From the NCBI RefSeq assembly GCF_943192895.1, contig NZ_CALPCB010000002.1:225544-289543 (forward strand): a DNA stretch of 64,000 nucleotides, given 5' to 3'. The translations under genes were made by a program, and so were the position numbers. This document shows, one piece after another, positions 53,458-61,957 of the stretch. This stretch comes from Veillonella_A intestinalis. GTDB taxonomy: Bacteria; Bacillota; Negativicutes; Veillonellales; Veillonellaceae. The notes below the pieces were generated by a model. The model saw only the letters and a list, made by a program, of their open reading frames with translations, did no database searches and was not told the DNA's origin. How positions within the stretch are numbered: position 1 is the stretch's first letter; every line of letters starts with the position of its first letter.

Positions 53458-53486
53458 ATTATAATATTTGACACTATGTTTGTCAA
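53458..53486 (-). promoter_or_regulatory. Strong rpsU promoter
   Basis: On minus, TTGACA (53481-53486), a 17-base spacer and TATAAT (53458-53463) are exact sigma-A consensus. The -35 box is part of an inverted repeat TTGACA-7-TGTCAA (53468-53486). Confidence 0.8.
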
Positions 53487-53526
53487 TATTAGAAGGTCAT
53501 TATGCGCTGTATTTATATACATTTTT

Positions 53527-53871
53527 TTAGATTTCTGGCCATCCTAATTCTTGGCCACCTAAAATATGAGCATGTAAATGGAATACTGTCTGTCCAGCTT
53601 TTGCACCAGTATTAAATACTACACGATAACCATCAGCAGCTAAGCCTAACTCTTTTGTTACTTCTTTAATAAATGGTAGAATTCCTTCTACATATTCAAC
53701 TTTTTCATCAGTTAAATGTGCAATATTAGCTACGTGATTTTTAGGAATCACTAAGACATGCACTTTTGTTACAGGATTAATATCATGAAATGCTAAGAAC
53801 TTATCATTTTCTAATACTTTGTTACAAGGAATTTCACCATTAATAATTTTACAAAAAATGCAATCACTCAT
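53527..53871 (-). CDS. HIT-family nucleotide phosphoramidase (HinT-like)
   Basis: The 114-aa protein has the histidine triad HLHAH (His98, His100, His102) in TVFHLHAHILGG, and CIFCKIINGEIPCNKV at the N-terminus. The four N-terminal and triad residues fit HinT. It hydrolyses AMP-lysine or similar adenylates. Located between mtaB and rpsU as in Bacillus. Confidence 0.95.
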   Translation of the reverse strand: MSDCIFCKIINGEIPCNKVLENDKFLAFHDINPVTKVHVLVIPKNHVANIAHLTDEKVEYVEGILPFIKEVTKELGLAADGYRVVFNTGAKAGQTVFHLHAHILGGQELGWPEI

Positions 53872-53910
53872 GTGTCATCGCTCCTTAATAAATTAATACA
53901 ATGTGTACAT

Positions 53911-55209
53911 TTATTCAATGATAACTGTTTCACCGTCAAGGGCTACTACCGTACCACCAATAATTGTGCCCACTTCATAAGAACTTTCGTCTTTCTTTAT
54001 TTTACCGTGAATATATTCATTAGTAAAGCCTAGATAATAGCCATCTTCTTCACGCTCAATCAAGATTTGAGCTGGCTTGCCTATCATTGACTCGGCAAAT
54101 TTAACTAAGCCTTTTTGCCCCAAAGTATTCAAAAGTGCTACCCGTGTTTTCTTTACGGCTTCTGGAACTTGATCTTCCATAACGGCTGCTGGTGTGCCTT
54201 CCCGTTTTGAATAAGGAAACGCGTGAATATGAGTGAACCCAATTTCTTCAACCGTCTTCATGGTTTCTTCGAAATCTTCATCCGTTTCTCCAGGGAAACC
54301 CGCTATAATGTCAGTAGTAATTGCCAAATTAGGAATACGACTACGAAGCCGAGTAATTAAATCCTTAAACTCTTGTAACGTATAATGACGATTCATCAAT
54401 TTCAAAATATGATCAGAGCCAGCTTGTAATGGCAAATGTAAATGCGTACAGAAACGTGGCTCTTTTGCCATTAAATCGACTAATTCTTCCGAAACTTCTA
54501 CGGATTCAATGGAACCTAATCGAATACGCTGTAATTCAGGAATTTCAAGTAAAGCTTTCACTACTTGAGCTAAATTTGGTTTTTCTGGTAATTCAATACC
54601 ATAATTCCCCAAATGAATACCAGTCAATACAATTTCATGGTAACCGTGCGCTACTAGGCGCTTCGCTTCTTTCACAATATCTTCAATACGGCGAGATTTT
54701 AATTTCCCTCGAGTATAAGGAATGATACAGAAAGTACAATAATTATTACAACCTTCTTGAATTTTCATGAAGGCGCGAGCCTTATCGATTTCATTACCAT
54801 ACAAAGGCATTTCTTCAAATGTAGCTTGTTCCATAATATTACGAACAATGCTAATCTGTTTTTCTGTAGATTCTAATTGTTCTACTAATTCTACAACTTG
54901 ATGACGATTATTTGTGCCAATGACAAGATTTACCCCTTCAATAGCTGCAATCGCATCAGGTACTAACTGCGCATAACAGCCTGTTACGATAATATAGGCA
55001 TCTTCATTTGTACGTTTAGCTTTGCGAATGAGTTGACGTGATTTTCGTTCGCCCATATTAGTAACAGAGCAAGTATTAATTACGTAAATATCCGCTTTTT
55101 CATCAAAATCTACAGGCTCATAGCCCTTTTGTATAAATAAACCACGCATAGCGTCCGTATCATATTGATTAACGCGACAACCTAAGGTAGTAAATGCTAC
55201 TGTTTTCAT
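53911..55209 (-). CDS. mtaB: tRNA t6A methylthiotransferase MtaB
   Basis: The 432-aa radical-SAM enzyme has an N-terminal UPF0004 domain with Cys11 and further cysteines in NTCSVTN and VTGCYAQ, the radical-SAM motif CNNYCTFCIIPYTRG and a C-terminal TRAM domain. It adds methylthio to t6A at tRNA position 37. Its substrate t6A depends on TsaD, whose true gene is not in this window. Confidence 0.95.
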   Translation of the reverse strand: MKTVAFTTLGCRVNQYDTDAMRGLFIQKGYEPVDFDEKADIYVINTCSVTNMGERKSRQLIRKAKRTNEDAYIIVTGCYAQLVPDAIAAIEGVNLVIGTNNRHQVVELVEQLESTEKQISIVRNIMEQATFEEMPLYGNEIDKARAFMKIQEGCNNYCTFCIIPYTRGKLKSRRIEDIVKEAKRLVAHGYHEIVLTGIHLGNYGIELPEKPNLAQVVKALLEIPELQRIRLGSIESVEVSEELVDLMAKEPRFCTHLHLPLQAGSDHILKLMNRHYTLQEFKDLITRLRSRIPNLAITTDIIAGFPGETDEDFEETMKTVEEIGFTHIHAFPYSKREGTPAAVMEDQVPEAVKKTRVALLNTLGQKGLVKFAESMIGKPAQILIEREEDGYYLGFTNEYIHGKIKKDESSYEVGTIIGGTVVALDGETVIIE

Positions 55210-55235
55210 TATTTTTTTGATTAACTCCTCTCAAT

Positions 55236-55964
55236 TTACATATTTAACTCGTATTGCAACATACTCACTGCACTAATAGCTGCCGTTTCAGCTCGTAAAA
55301 TGGTACTACCAAGCGTTACTACATCAGCACCTAAGTCCATCATTAGAGAAACTTCGCTTTCACTTAATCCACCTTCTGGGCCGATGATGATAAGCACGCG
55401 TTGTGAGTCATCTTGTTGCAATGCTTCTTTCAAAGTATGACTTGCTTCATTCTCATAAGCGACCAAAAAGCGTGTTCCACGTTTTGCTTCAGCCGTTAAC
55501 ACTTCACTTATATTTTGCATAATCTCTAGCTTTGGCAATTGTTCCCGTCCACATTGCTGAGAAGCTTCTTTCATAATTTTTTGCCAACGCTCTACCTTTT
55601 GTGGCAATTTATCGGCTTTGTATTGAACTACACAATGTTTCATAGGGACAGCATATACAGTGTGAACATTAAGTTCCGTTGCCTTTTGTAGCACCCATTC
55701 TAATTTGTCAGCTTTTAAAAAAGCTTGTACCAGCACTACTTCCACATCGCCCGGTGATGTAGTATCTACATCACCAACTCGCTCAGCTCTAGCTTCACCA
55801 TCTACCACATCTAAAATGCGATAGGTAGCCGTACCACCATCGTTATTACTTACACGAATTGGCTTGGCTACATTATGACGAAACACAGTCAGTAAATGAT
55901 GCGTTGTTTCTTTAGGTATTATTATTTCAGTATCTAATGGAGTGGAAATAAATATCTTCTTCAT
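55236..55964 (-). CDS. rsmE: 16S rRNA m3U1498 methyltransferase RsmE
   Basis: The 242-aa SPOUT methyltransferase has VLVQAFLKADKLEWVLQKATE, the SAM knot IGPEGGLSESEV, and LGSTILRAETAAISAVSML near the end. It starts about 137 bp downstream of prmA, separated by a terminator, so it probably has its own promoter (a TATACT lies about 60 bp upstream on minus). Confidence 0.95.
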   Translation of the reverse strand: MKKIFISTPLDTEIIIPKETTHHLLTVFRHNVAKPIRVSNNDGGTATYRILDVVDGEARAERVGDVDTTSPGDVEVVLVQAFLKADKLEWVLQKATELNVHTVYAVPMKHCVVQYKADKLPQKVERWQKIMKEASQQCGREQLPKLEIMQNISEVLTAEAKRGTRFLVAYENEASHTLKEALQQDDSQRVLIIIGPEGGLSESEVSLMMDLGADVVTLGSTILRAETAAISAVSMLQYELNM

Positions 55965-56050
55965 TAAATACTCCTTTCTTGCAATGTCAATAGCCCCCTC
56001 AAATAGAGTTACATATTAGTATACCATGTTTATCGATGTTTCTCTATGGG

Positions 56051-56094
56051 AAAAACCTCCTACACAAGAACAATAAGTTCTTGCACAGGAGGTT
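56051..56094 (-). terminator. Intrinsic terminator of the hrcA-prmA operon
   Basis: On minus, AACCTCCTGTGCAAGAAC pairs with GTTCTTGTGTAGGAGGTT around TTATT (18-base arms with one G-U pair), followed by TTTCCC. It lies 7 bp after the prmA stop. Confidence 0.9.
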
Positions 56095-56101
56095 CCTCCA
56101 A

Positions 56102-56956
56102 TTATGACTTATGTGTTAAGGCAAATGTATGCCAGCTACCTTTAACTATTTCTTCCACAATCTGCCAATGCTCGACAATATATGGCTTAATCTCTTCGTA
56201 ACGCTCATCAATGATACCACTAATAATCAGTGTCCCCTTAGGAGCTAACTTTTCACTAATCGTCGGTAATAACATTTTAAGAGGATCGACTGTCAAATTC
56301 GCTAAAATTAAATCAGCAGTGCCCTTAAAATCAGTAGCCAGATCACCACAGATAAGCTGTGCAGTAACGCCATTCGTTTTACAATTAATTTCTGCCTGCA
56401 CGACTGCACTATTGTCTATATCAATACCAATTAAAGTAGGAATACCTAACTGATGGGCTACTAAAAGCAAAATGCCTGTGCCTGTACCAATATCTAAACA
56501 AGTATTTGCCTTAGCGCCATATGTTGCCATTAACTCTGCACAAGCCTGTGTTGTTTCATGAGCACCCGTTCCAAAAGAAAGATCAGAATCAATCGTAATC
56601 ACTTGTTCACCCTCTTTTGGTATATATTCTTTCCAGGCAGGTCGAATCACTAAATTGGGTAAAATTTCAGTCGGTTCAATATATTGTTGCCAACTATTAT
56701 ACCAATCTGTATCAGTTACTTCTTTCGCATATAAATCTTTAAACTGAAACTGGGCTTGTTTTAATTCATGGGCAATGCATTGTTCCCATTCATCAACACT
56801 TTTAGCTGTATCACCATATAAGGTAATCTGTACCCAATCGGGTTCATTCGGTACGTCTTCTTCTATAAAACCGTTGCTACTCATAGTATCAAAAAGAGTA
56901 GTCACTTCTTCAAGGACTACTCTTTCAATGGCAACGGATATTTCAATCCATTTCAT
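56102..56956 (-). CDS. prmA: Ribosomal protein L11 methyltransferase
   Basis: The 284-aa enzyme has an N-terminal L11-recognition domain, the motif AFGTG-like LSFGTGAHETTQACAELM and SAM loop CLDIGTGTGILLLVA, then ADLILANLTVDPL. The ATG at 56954-56956 has AAGAGG 5 bases upstream. It is the last gene of the heat-shock operon, as in many Firmicutes; its upstream end overlaps no gene (10 bp after dnaJ). Confidence 0.95.
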   Translation of the reverse strand: MKWIEISVAIERVVLEEVTTLFDTMSSNGFIEEDVPNEPDWVQITLYGDTAKSVDEWEQCIAHELKQAQFQFKDLYAKEVTDTDWYNSWQQYIEPTEILPNLVIRPAWKEYIPKEGEQVITIDSDLSFGTGAHETTQACAELMATYGAKANTCLDIGTGTGILLLVAHQLGIPTLIGIDIDNSAVVQAEINCKTNGVTAQLICGDLATDFKGTADLILANLTVDPLKMLLPTISEKLAPKGTLIISGIIDERYEEIKPYIVEHWQIVEEIVKGSWHTFALTHKS

Positions 56957-56966
56957 ATATACCTCT

Positions 56967-58148
56967 TTAATCAAGACTCAAGGCATCTTTTACTTTGTCG
57001 CCAATTTTTTCTAAAATGCTCTTACTCTCCTGCAAAATTGTTACATCTTCTTTGCCTTCTTTTGCAAATTGAACTAACAATTCACGCTGTTTATCAGTCA
57101 ACTTCTTAGGCGTTGCCACAGTAACACGAACGTGTTGATCCCCTCGTTGATTTGGATTACGTAAGTATGGAATCCCCTTTCCTTTTAAGCGGAAAATAGT
57201 ACCAGTTTGAGTACCTTCAGGGATTTTCAATTCTACTTTACCATCTAATGTATTAACCTTAATCGTAGCACCAATAGCAGCTTGAGCAAATGTAATCTTA
57301 GCTTCACTCACAACTTCATTACCTTGACGTTCAAATTCACGACTAGGTTTTACATAGATGTAAACATACAAGTCACCTTTAGGGCCACCTTTAATACCTG
57401 GTTCCCCTTCATTCGCTACACGCAAACGTGAGCCACTGTCAACGCCAGCTGGAATTTTAATTTCAATCTTACGACGAGCTACTGTTTCACCACTGCCATG
57501 ACAAGTCTTACATGGTTTCTCAATCTTTTTACCAGAGCCATGACAAGCTGAACAAGTACGTGCAGAACGCATCTGACCAAATGGCGTATTTTGTACCACT
57601 GTTTCTTGTCCAGAACCATGACAACGAGTACAAGTATCTACTTTGCTACCTGGCTCACCACCAGTACCATGACAATGATCACATTCTTCATGACGTTGAA
57701 TTTCAATCGTCATCTTGCGACCAAAGGCGGCATCTTCAAAGCTAATTTCAACATCATGACGAAGATCGTCCCCTTTTTGAGGACCACGGGCTTGTTGACC
57801 ACCACCGCCACCAAAGAACATGTCAAAAATATCACCAAAGCCACCAGCTTGGCCACCGAATCCGCCAAAACCACCTTGACCGCCAAAGCCGCCGAAACCA
57901 CCGGCCCCAGCGCCTCCACCTTGCGTGAAGGCTTCATGACCATACTGGTCATACTGGGAACGTTTAGTTTCATCAGACAATACTTCATAGGCTTCATTGG
58001 CTTCTTTAAATTTCTCTTCGGCCTCTTTTGGATTGTCACGGTTTACGTCAGGATGATATTGGCGAGCTTTTTTTCTAAATGCTTTCTTTATTTCATCTTG
58101 AGAGGCGTTTTTATTGACCCCTAAGACGTCATAATAATCCTTCGCCAT
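56967..58148 (-). CDS. dnaJ: Chaperone DnaJ
   Basis: The 393-aa type I DnaJ has a J-domain with HPD (32-34), a long Gly/Phe-rich linker (about 75-120), four zinc motifs (CDHCHGTG, CTRCHGSG, CSACHGSG, CKTCHGSG) and a C-terminal substrate domain. It stimulates DnaK ATPase. It is 14 bp downstream of dnaK. Confidence 0.98.
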   Translation of the reverse strand: MAKDYYDVLGVNKNASQDEIKKAFRKKARQYHPDVNRDNPKEAEEKFKEANEAYEVLSDETKRSQYDQYGHEAFTQGGGAGAGGFGGFGGQGGFGGFGGQAGGFGDIFDMFFGGGGGQQARGPQKGDDLRHDVEISFEDAAFGRKMTIEIQRHEECDHCHGTGGEPGSKVDTCTRCHGSGQETVVQNTPFGQMRSARTCSACHGSGKKIEKPCKTCHGSGETVARRKIEIKIPAGVDSGSRLRVANEGEPGIKGGPKGDLYVYIYVKPSREFERQGNEVVSEAKITFAQAAIGATIKVNTLDGKVELKIPEGTQTGTIFRLKGKGIPYLRNPNQRGDQHVRVTVATPKKLTDKQRELLVQFAKEGKEDVTILQESKSILEKIGDKVKDALSLD

Positions 58149-58162
58149 TAGTTACCGTCCTC

Positions 58163-60010
58163 TTAGTCTTTTTTATCGTCTTTTACTTCAGTATATTCAG
58201 CATCTACCACATCATCGTTAGATTGTGCACCAGCTGCATCAGCGCCTTGAGCCGCACCAGCAGCATCTTGAGCTGCTTGCGCTTGTTCATACATCTTAGT
58301 AGACAATTCATATAAAGGTTTTGTCAATTCTTCGCTCTTAGCTTTAATGTCTTCTACATTACCAGCTTCAATTGCAGATTTCAAAGCATCTTTAGCCGTT
58401 TTTACTTGTTCTAAAGTAGTAGCATCTGCTTTGCCTTCAAAGTCTTTAATTGCTTTTTCAGCTTGGTAAACTAAGGAATCAGCATTGTTTTTAACTTCGA
58501 TTTCTTCTTTCTTAGCTTTATCTTCCGCAGCATGAGCTTCAGCTTCTTTTACCATGCGGTCAATTTCATCTTGTTGTAATCCGCCAGAGGAAGTAATTGT
58601 AATCGCTTGTTCCTTACCAGTACCCATATCTTTAGCTTTTACGTTTACGATACCGTTAGCATCGATATTGAAAGTAACTTCGATTTTAGGTACCCCACGA
58701 GGAGCTGCTGGAATGCCAGTTAATTCGAAACGACCCAAAGTTTTATTATCTGCAGCGAAATCACGTTCACCTTGTAATACATGAATATCTACAGAAGGTT
58801 GATTATCTGCAGCCGTAGAGAATACTTGGCTCTTAGAAGTAGGAATAGTTGTGTTACGATCGATAATACGAGTGAACACACCACCTAACGTTTCAATACC
58901 TAAAGACAATGGAGTTACATCAAGAAGTAACACGTCTTTAACTTCACCAACAAGTACGCCACCTTGGATAGCTGCACCAACAGCTACACATTCATCAGGA
59001 TTAACGTTTTTAGTAGGTTCTTTACCTAATACACGTTTGATAGCTTCTTGAACGGCTGGAATACGAGAAGAACCACCAACTAATAAGATTTTGTCAATTT
59101 CGCCAACACTTAAACCAGAGTCTGCTAAAGCTTTACGAGTTGGTTCAATTGTAGCTTCTACTAGATCATGAGTTAATTCTTCAAATTTAGCACGGGTTAA
59201 AGTTAAATCTAAATGTTTAGGACCAGTTGCATCAGCTGTAATAAATGGCAAGTTAATGTTAGTGCTCATTACACCAGACAACTCAATTTTAGCTTTTTCA
59301 GCTGCTTCTTTTAAACGTTGATCTGCCATTTTATCTTGAGACAAGTCAATGCCAGTATCTTTTTTGAACTCTTCAATCAACCAGTTCATTACACGTTGGT
59401 CAAAGTCATCGCCACCTAAATGGTTATTACCGCTAGTAGCTTTTACTTCAAATACGCCATCACCAAGTTCAAGGATAGATACGTCAAAAGTACCGCCACC
59501 AAGGTCAAATACAAGCACTTTGCCTTCTTCGTCTTTATCTACACCATAAGCAAGAGCCGCTGCTGTTGGTTCGTTGATAATACGAAGAACATCAAGACCA
59601 GCAATAGCACCAGCATCTTTAGTTGCCTGACGTTGGCTATCTGTAAAGTAAGCAGGTACAGTAATAACTGCTTGCGTTACTTTTTCACCAAGATATGCTT
59701 CAGCATCAGCTTTTAATTTTTGCAGAACCATTGCTGAAATTTCTTGTGGTGTGTAATCTTTGTCGTCAATTTTTACTTTGTAATCGCTACCCATATGACG
59801 TTTAATGGAAGAAATAGTGCGATCTGGGTTTGATACAGCCTGACGTTTTGCCAATTGGCCTACCAAACGTTCCCCATTCTTTGCAAAACCTACAACGGAA
59901 GGTGTTAAACGAGAACCTTCTTGGTTCGTAATAACTACTGGTTCGCCGCCTTCCATAACAGCTACTACAGAGTTTGTTGTACCTAAGTCAATACCAATTA
60001 CTTTTGCCAT
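58163..60010 (-). CDS. dnaK: Chaperone DnaK (Hsp70)
   Basis: The 615-aa protein starts MAKVIGIDLGTTNSVVAVME, has VLVFDLGGGTFDVSILELGD and the interdomain linker DVLLLDVTPLSLGIETLGG, and ends in an acidic tail after an Ala/Gln-rich stretch. Complete nucleotide-binding and substrate domains are present. It lies downstream of grpE in the CIRCE-controlled operon. Confidence 0.98.
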   Translation of the reverse strand: MAKVIGIDLGTTNSVVAVMEGGEPVVITNQEGSRLTPSVVGFAKNGERLVGQLAKRQAVSNPDRTISSIKRHMGSDYKVKIDDKDYTPQEISAMVLQKLKADAEAYLGEKVTQAVITVPAYFTDSQRQATKDAGAIAGLDVLRIINEPTAAALAYGVDKDEEGKVLVFDLGGGTFDVSILELGDGVFEVKATSGNNHLGGDDFDQRVMNWLIEEFKKDTGIDLSQDKMADQRLKEAAEKAKIELSGVMSTNINLPFITADATGPKHLDLTLTRAKFEELTHDLVEATIEPTRKALADSGLSVGEIDKILLVGGSSRIPAVQEAIKRVLGKEPTKNVNPDECVAVGAAIQGGVLVGEVKDVLLLDVTPLSLGIETLGGVFTRIIDRNTTIPTSKSQVFSTAADNQPSVDIHVLQGERDFAADNKTLGRFELTGIPAAPRGVPKIEVTFNIDANGIVNVKAKDMGTGKEQAITITSSGGLQQDEIDRMVKEAEAHAAEDKAKKEEIEVKNNADSLVYQAEKAIKDFEGKADATTLEQVKTAKDALKSAIEAGNVEDIKAKSEELTKPLYELSTKMYEQAQAAQDAAGAAQGADAAGAQSNDDVVDAEYTEVKDDKKD

Positions 60011-60106
60011 TTTAAATGACCTCCTATTAATTATTACTTCTATCTATTGTCATGTTAATTCTTTTAATGTAGTGTATAAATTTTAAAGTTTTGCGTTTTT
60101 TAAGAA

Positions 60107-60700
60107 TTAATCATTATGTACTACTTTAACCATAGCTGGTCGAACAGTTTTGCCATCTACAGTGTAGCCTGTTTGCAACACTTCGCATACCATATCATCT
60201 TCATATTCATCAGACGGTACACGCATAATAGCTTGATGATAATTTGGATCAAACGGTTGCCCCACAGCTTCAATTACAGCCAAACCATGTTTACTTAACA
60301 TAGCCATCAAGTTTTGGTGAATCATTACAAAGCCATCCAAAAAAGCTTTCGTTTCCGCTGTAGTCGGCGCCGCTAAGGCTCTTTCAAAATTATCTAAAAC
60401 GCCAAATAAGTCTTTCATAACATCAGCTTTTACGAAACCTGCTAATTGATCTTTTTCCTGCAAGGTACGTCGCTTGAAATTATCAAAGTCTGCTTGCAAA
60501 CGAACAAAGCGTTTTTCTGCTTCTGCCAGTGCTTCTTGAACTGCATCTGCTTCAGCACTAACGGCTTCACTTACTTCATTAGCTTCACTAGCAGCTACAT
60601 CTTCAGCACTTTCTACGGTTACTTCAGGTTCATTAGCTGTTACTTCTTCATTTGTTACAGTTTCTTGGCCCTCTGTTTGTTTCATGTCGTCTGCTCCCAT
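60107..60700 (-). CDS. grpE: Nucleotide exchange factor GrpE
   Basis: About 197 aa. There is a long acidic, coiled-coil N-terminus rich in Glu/Ala/Val, then the conserved RLQADFDNFKRRTLQEKDQ and the C-terminal beta-domain GQPFDPNYHQAIM and VLQTGYTVDGKTVRPAMVKV. The ATG at 60698-60700 is preferred (AGGTGA about 8-9 bases upstream); a start 5 codons later with GGGAG is also possible. Confidence 0.95.
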   Translation of the reverse strand: MGADDMKQTEGQETVTNEEVTANEPEVTVESAEDVAASEANEVSEAVSAEADAVQEALAEAEKRFVRLQADFDNFKRRTLQEKDQLAGFVKADVMKDLFGVLDNFERALAAPTTAETKAFLDGFVMIHQNLMAMLSKHGLAVIEAVGQPFDPNYHQAIMRVPSDEYEDDMVCEVLQTGYTVDGKTVRPAMVKVVHND

Positions 60701-60716
60701 CGTGAGTATCACCTCA

Positions 60717-61739
60717 TTACTTTCTATTTTTATTTTCCGCTAATGCACGCATAAAATCTTGCATATACGATAAAATACCAATAATACGACCATACTCCAT
60801 ACGAGTTGGTCCTAAAATAGCTAATGTGCCAATTCGCTCATCATTGTCACCAAAGTCAGCTTGAATAACACTCAACTCTTTCATGGTCTCCGCTTTATTT
60901 TCGCTCCCAATGGTAATACCGATACCGTCTTTTTTAGAAGATGCTAATAATTTATTTAATTGATCTTGTTCTTCTAATAAAGATAAAATTGGCTGTACTT
61001 TCTTTATATCTTTAAACTCTGGCTGTTCTAAAAGTTCTGTAGTACCTACTGAATAAAACAGCTTACGTTTAGCAATCGCTCGATATAATGTTTCAGCTAA
61101 TATCATTAACACAGCTCGAGGCCCTTCAATTAATTGAATAGTTGCTTCTAAACTATGTAAGGTTAAGTCACAAATCCTAAGGTCTTTTAACGCATTGGTA
61201 AGCCGCATAGTCACTGTTGCTAACACATCGTCAGAAACAGATTCTTTAAAGTACATAGGCTCATTATCTAAAGCGCCTTGATCGGTTACCACAACCATAA
61301 TCGCCCGATTATCACCTATAGGTAATACATGAATAAATTTAAGCACTGATGTATCATGAGCTGGTGCTAAGAATAAACTCATGTTGTGACTAATCTGTGA
61401 AATTAGCTTAGCTACATTTAAAAAGAAATCTTCAAAATTAGCTGGCTTTTGTTGCCATATTCGATTAATTTGTTCTGCATCTTCGCGCTCTGTACCGTTC
61501 GAATGCAACATGGCATCTACATAAAAACGATAACCTTTGGCTGATGGAATACGACCTGCTGATGTATGTGGTTGTTCCAAAAAACCTAAGTCTTCTAAAT
61601 CAGCCATTTCATTACGAACTGTGGCAGGACTAACACCTAAATTATAATTCTTAGCTAGTGTGCGTGATCCTACTGGTTCAGCTGACTTTATGTAGTCTTG
61701 TATGATTGCGTGTAAGATGCGTTGTTTACGTTCATCCAT
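60717..61739 (-). CDS. hrcA: Heat-inducible transcription repressor HrcA
   Basis: The 340-aa repressor has an N-terminal winged helix (DERKQRILHAIIQDYIKSAE, then SPATVRNEMADLEDLGFLEQ) and a C-terminal dimerisation/GAF-like domain. The ATG at 61737-61739 has GAGGTG 5 bases upstream. It binds the CIRCE element 16 bp upstream of its own gene. Confidence 0.96.
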   Translation of the reverse strand: MDERKQRILHAIIQDYIKSAEPVGSRTLAKNYNLGVSPATVRNEMADLEDLGFLEQPHTSAGRIPSAKGYRFYVDAMLHSNGTEREDAEQINRIWQQKPANFEDFFLNVAKLISQISHNMSLFLAPAHDTSVLKFIHVLPIGDNRAIMVVVTDQGALDNEPMYFKESVSDDVLATVTMRLTNALKDLRICDLTLHSLEATIQLIEGPRAVLMILAETLYRAIAKRKLFYSVGTTELLEQPEFKDIKKVQPILSLLEEQDQLNKLLASSKKDGIGITIGSENKAETMKELSVIQADFGDNDERIGTLAILGPTRMEYGRIIGILSYMQDFMRALAENKNRK

Positions 61740-61754
61740 AATCACACCTCATTG

Positions 61755-61820
61755 TTAGCACTCATCAATGTCGAGTGCTAATCACAGCTATAATGTTATC
61801 ATAAAACGTCAAAATGTCAA
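61755..61820 (-). promoter_or_regulatory. CIRCE operator and promoter of the heat-shock operon
   Basis: The perfect CIRCE inverted repeat TTAGCACTC-9-GAGTGCTAA occupies 61755-61781. A -35 TTGACA (minus, 61815-61820) lies upstream; the -10 is poorly defined (AACATT at 17-base spacing, or ATTATA at 20). HrcA repression is expected. Confidence 0.95.
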
Positions 61821-61880
61821 GCAATTATTTTAAAAAAATTTCCTAAAAGTTCGCTTATTTACTGATTAGTCAAAAAATCA

Positions 61881-61920
61881 AAGAGGCGTTTGACAATCAA
61901 TAACTGCCAAACGCCTTTTC
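61881..61920. terminator. Terminator of the OPT transporter gene
   Basis: Arms AGGCGTTTG/CAAACGCCT, extended by A-T pairs, sit about 40 bp past the gene. On minus the stem runs into CTTTGATTTTTTG, and on plus into TTTTC, so it may work both ways. Confidence 0.75.
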
Positions 61921-61957
61921 TTATAATACTTTTAATTTAATAAAGCATATACATATT

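Noticed and set aside
57591..58124. Plus-strand open frame of 177 codons opposite dnaJ
   Set aside because: It mirrors the Gly-rich and zinc-finger codons of dnaJ and has no start signal.
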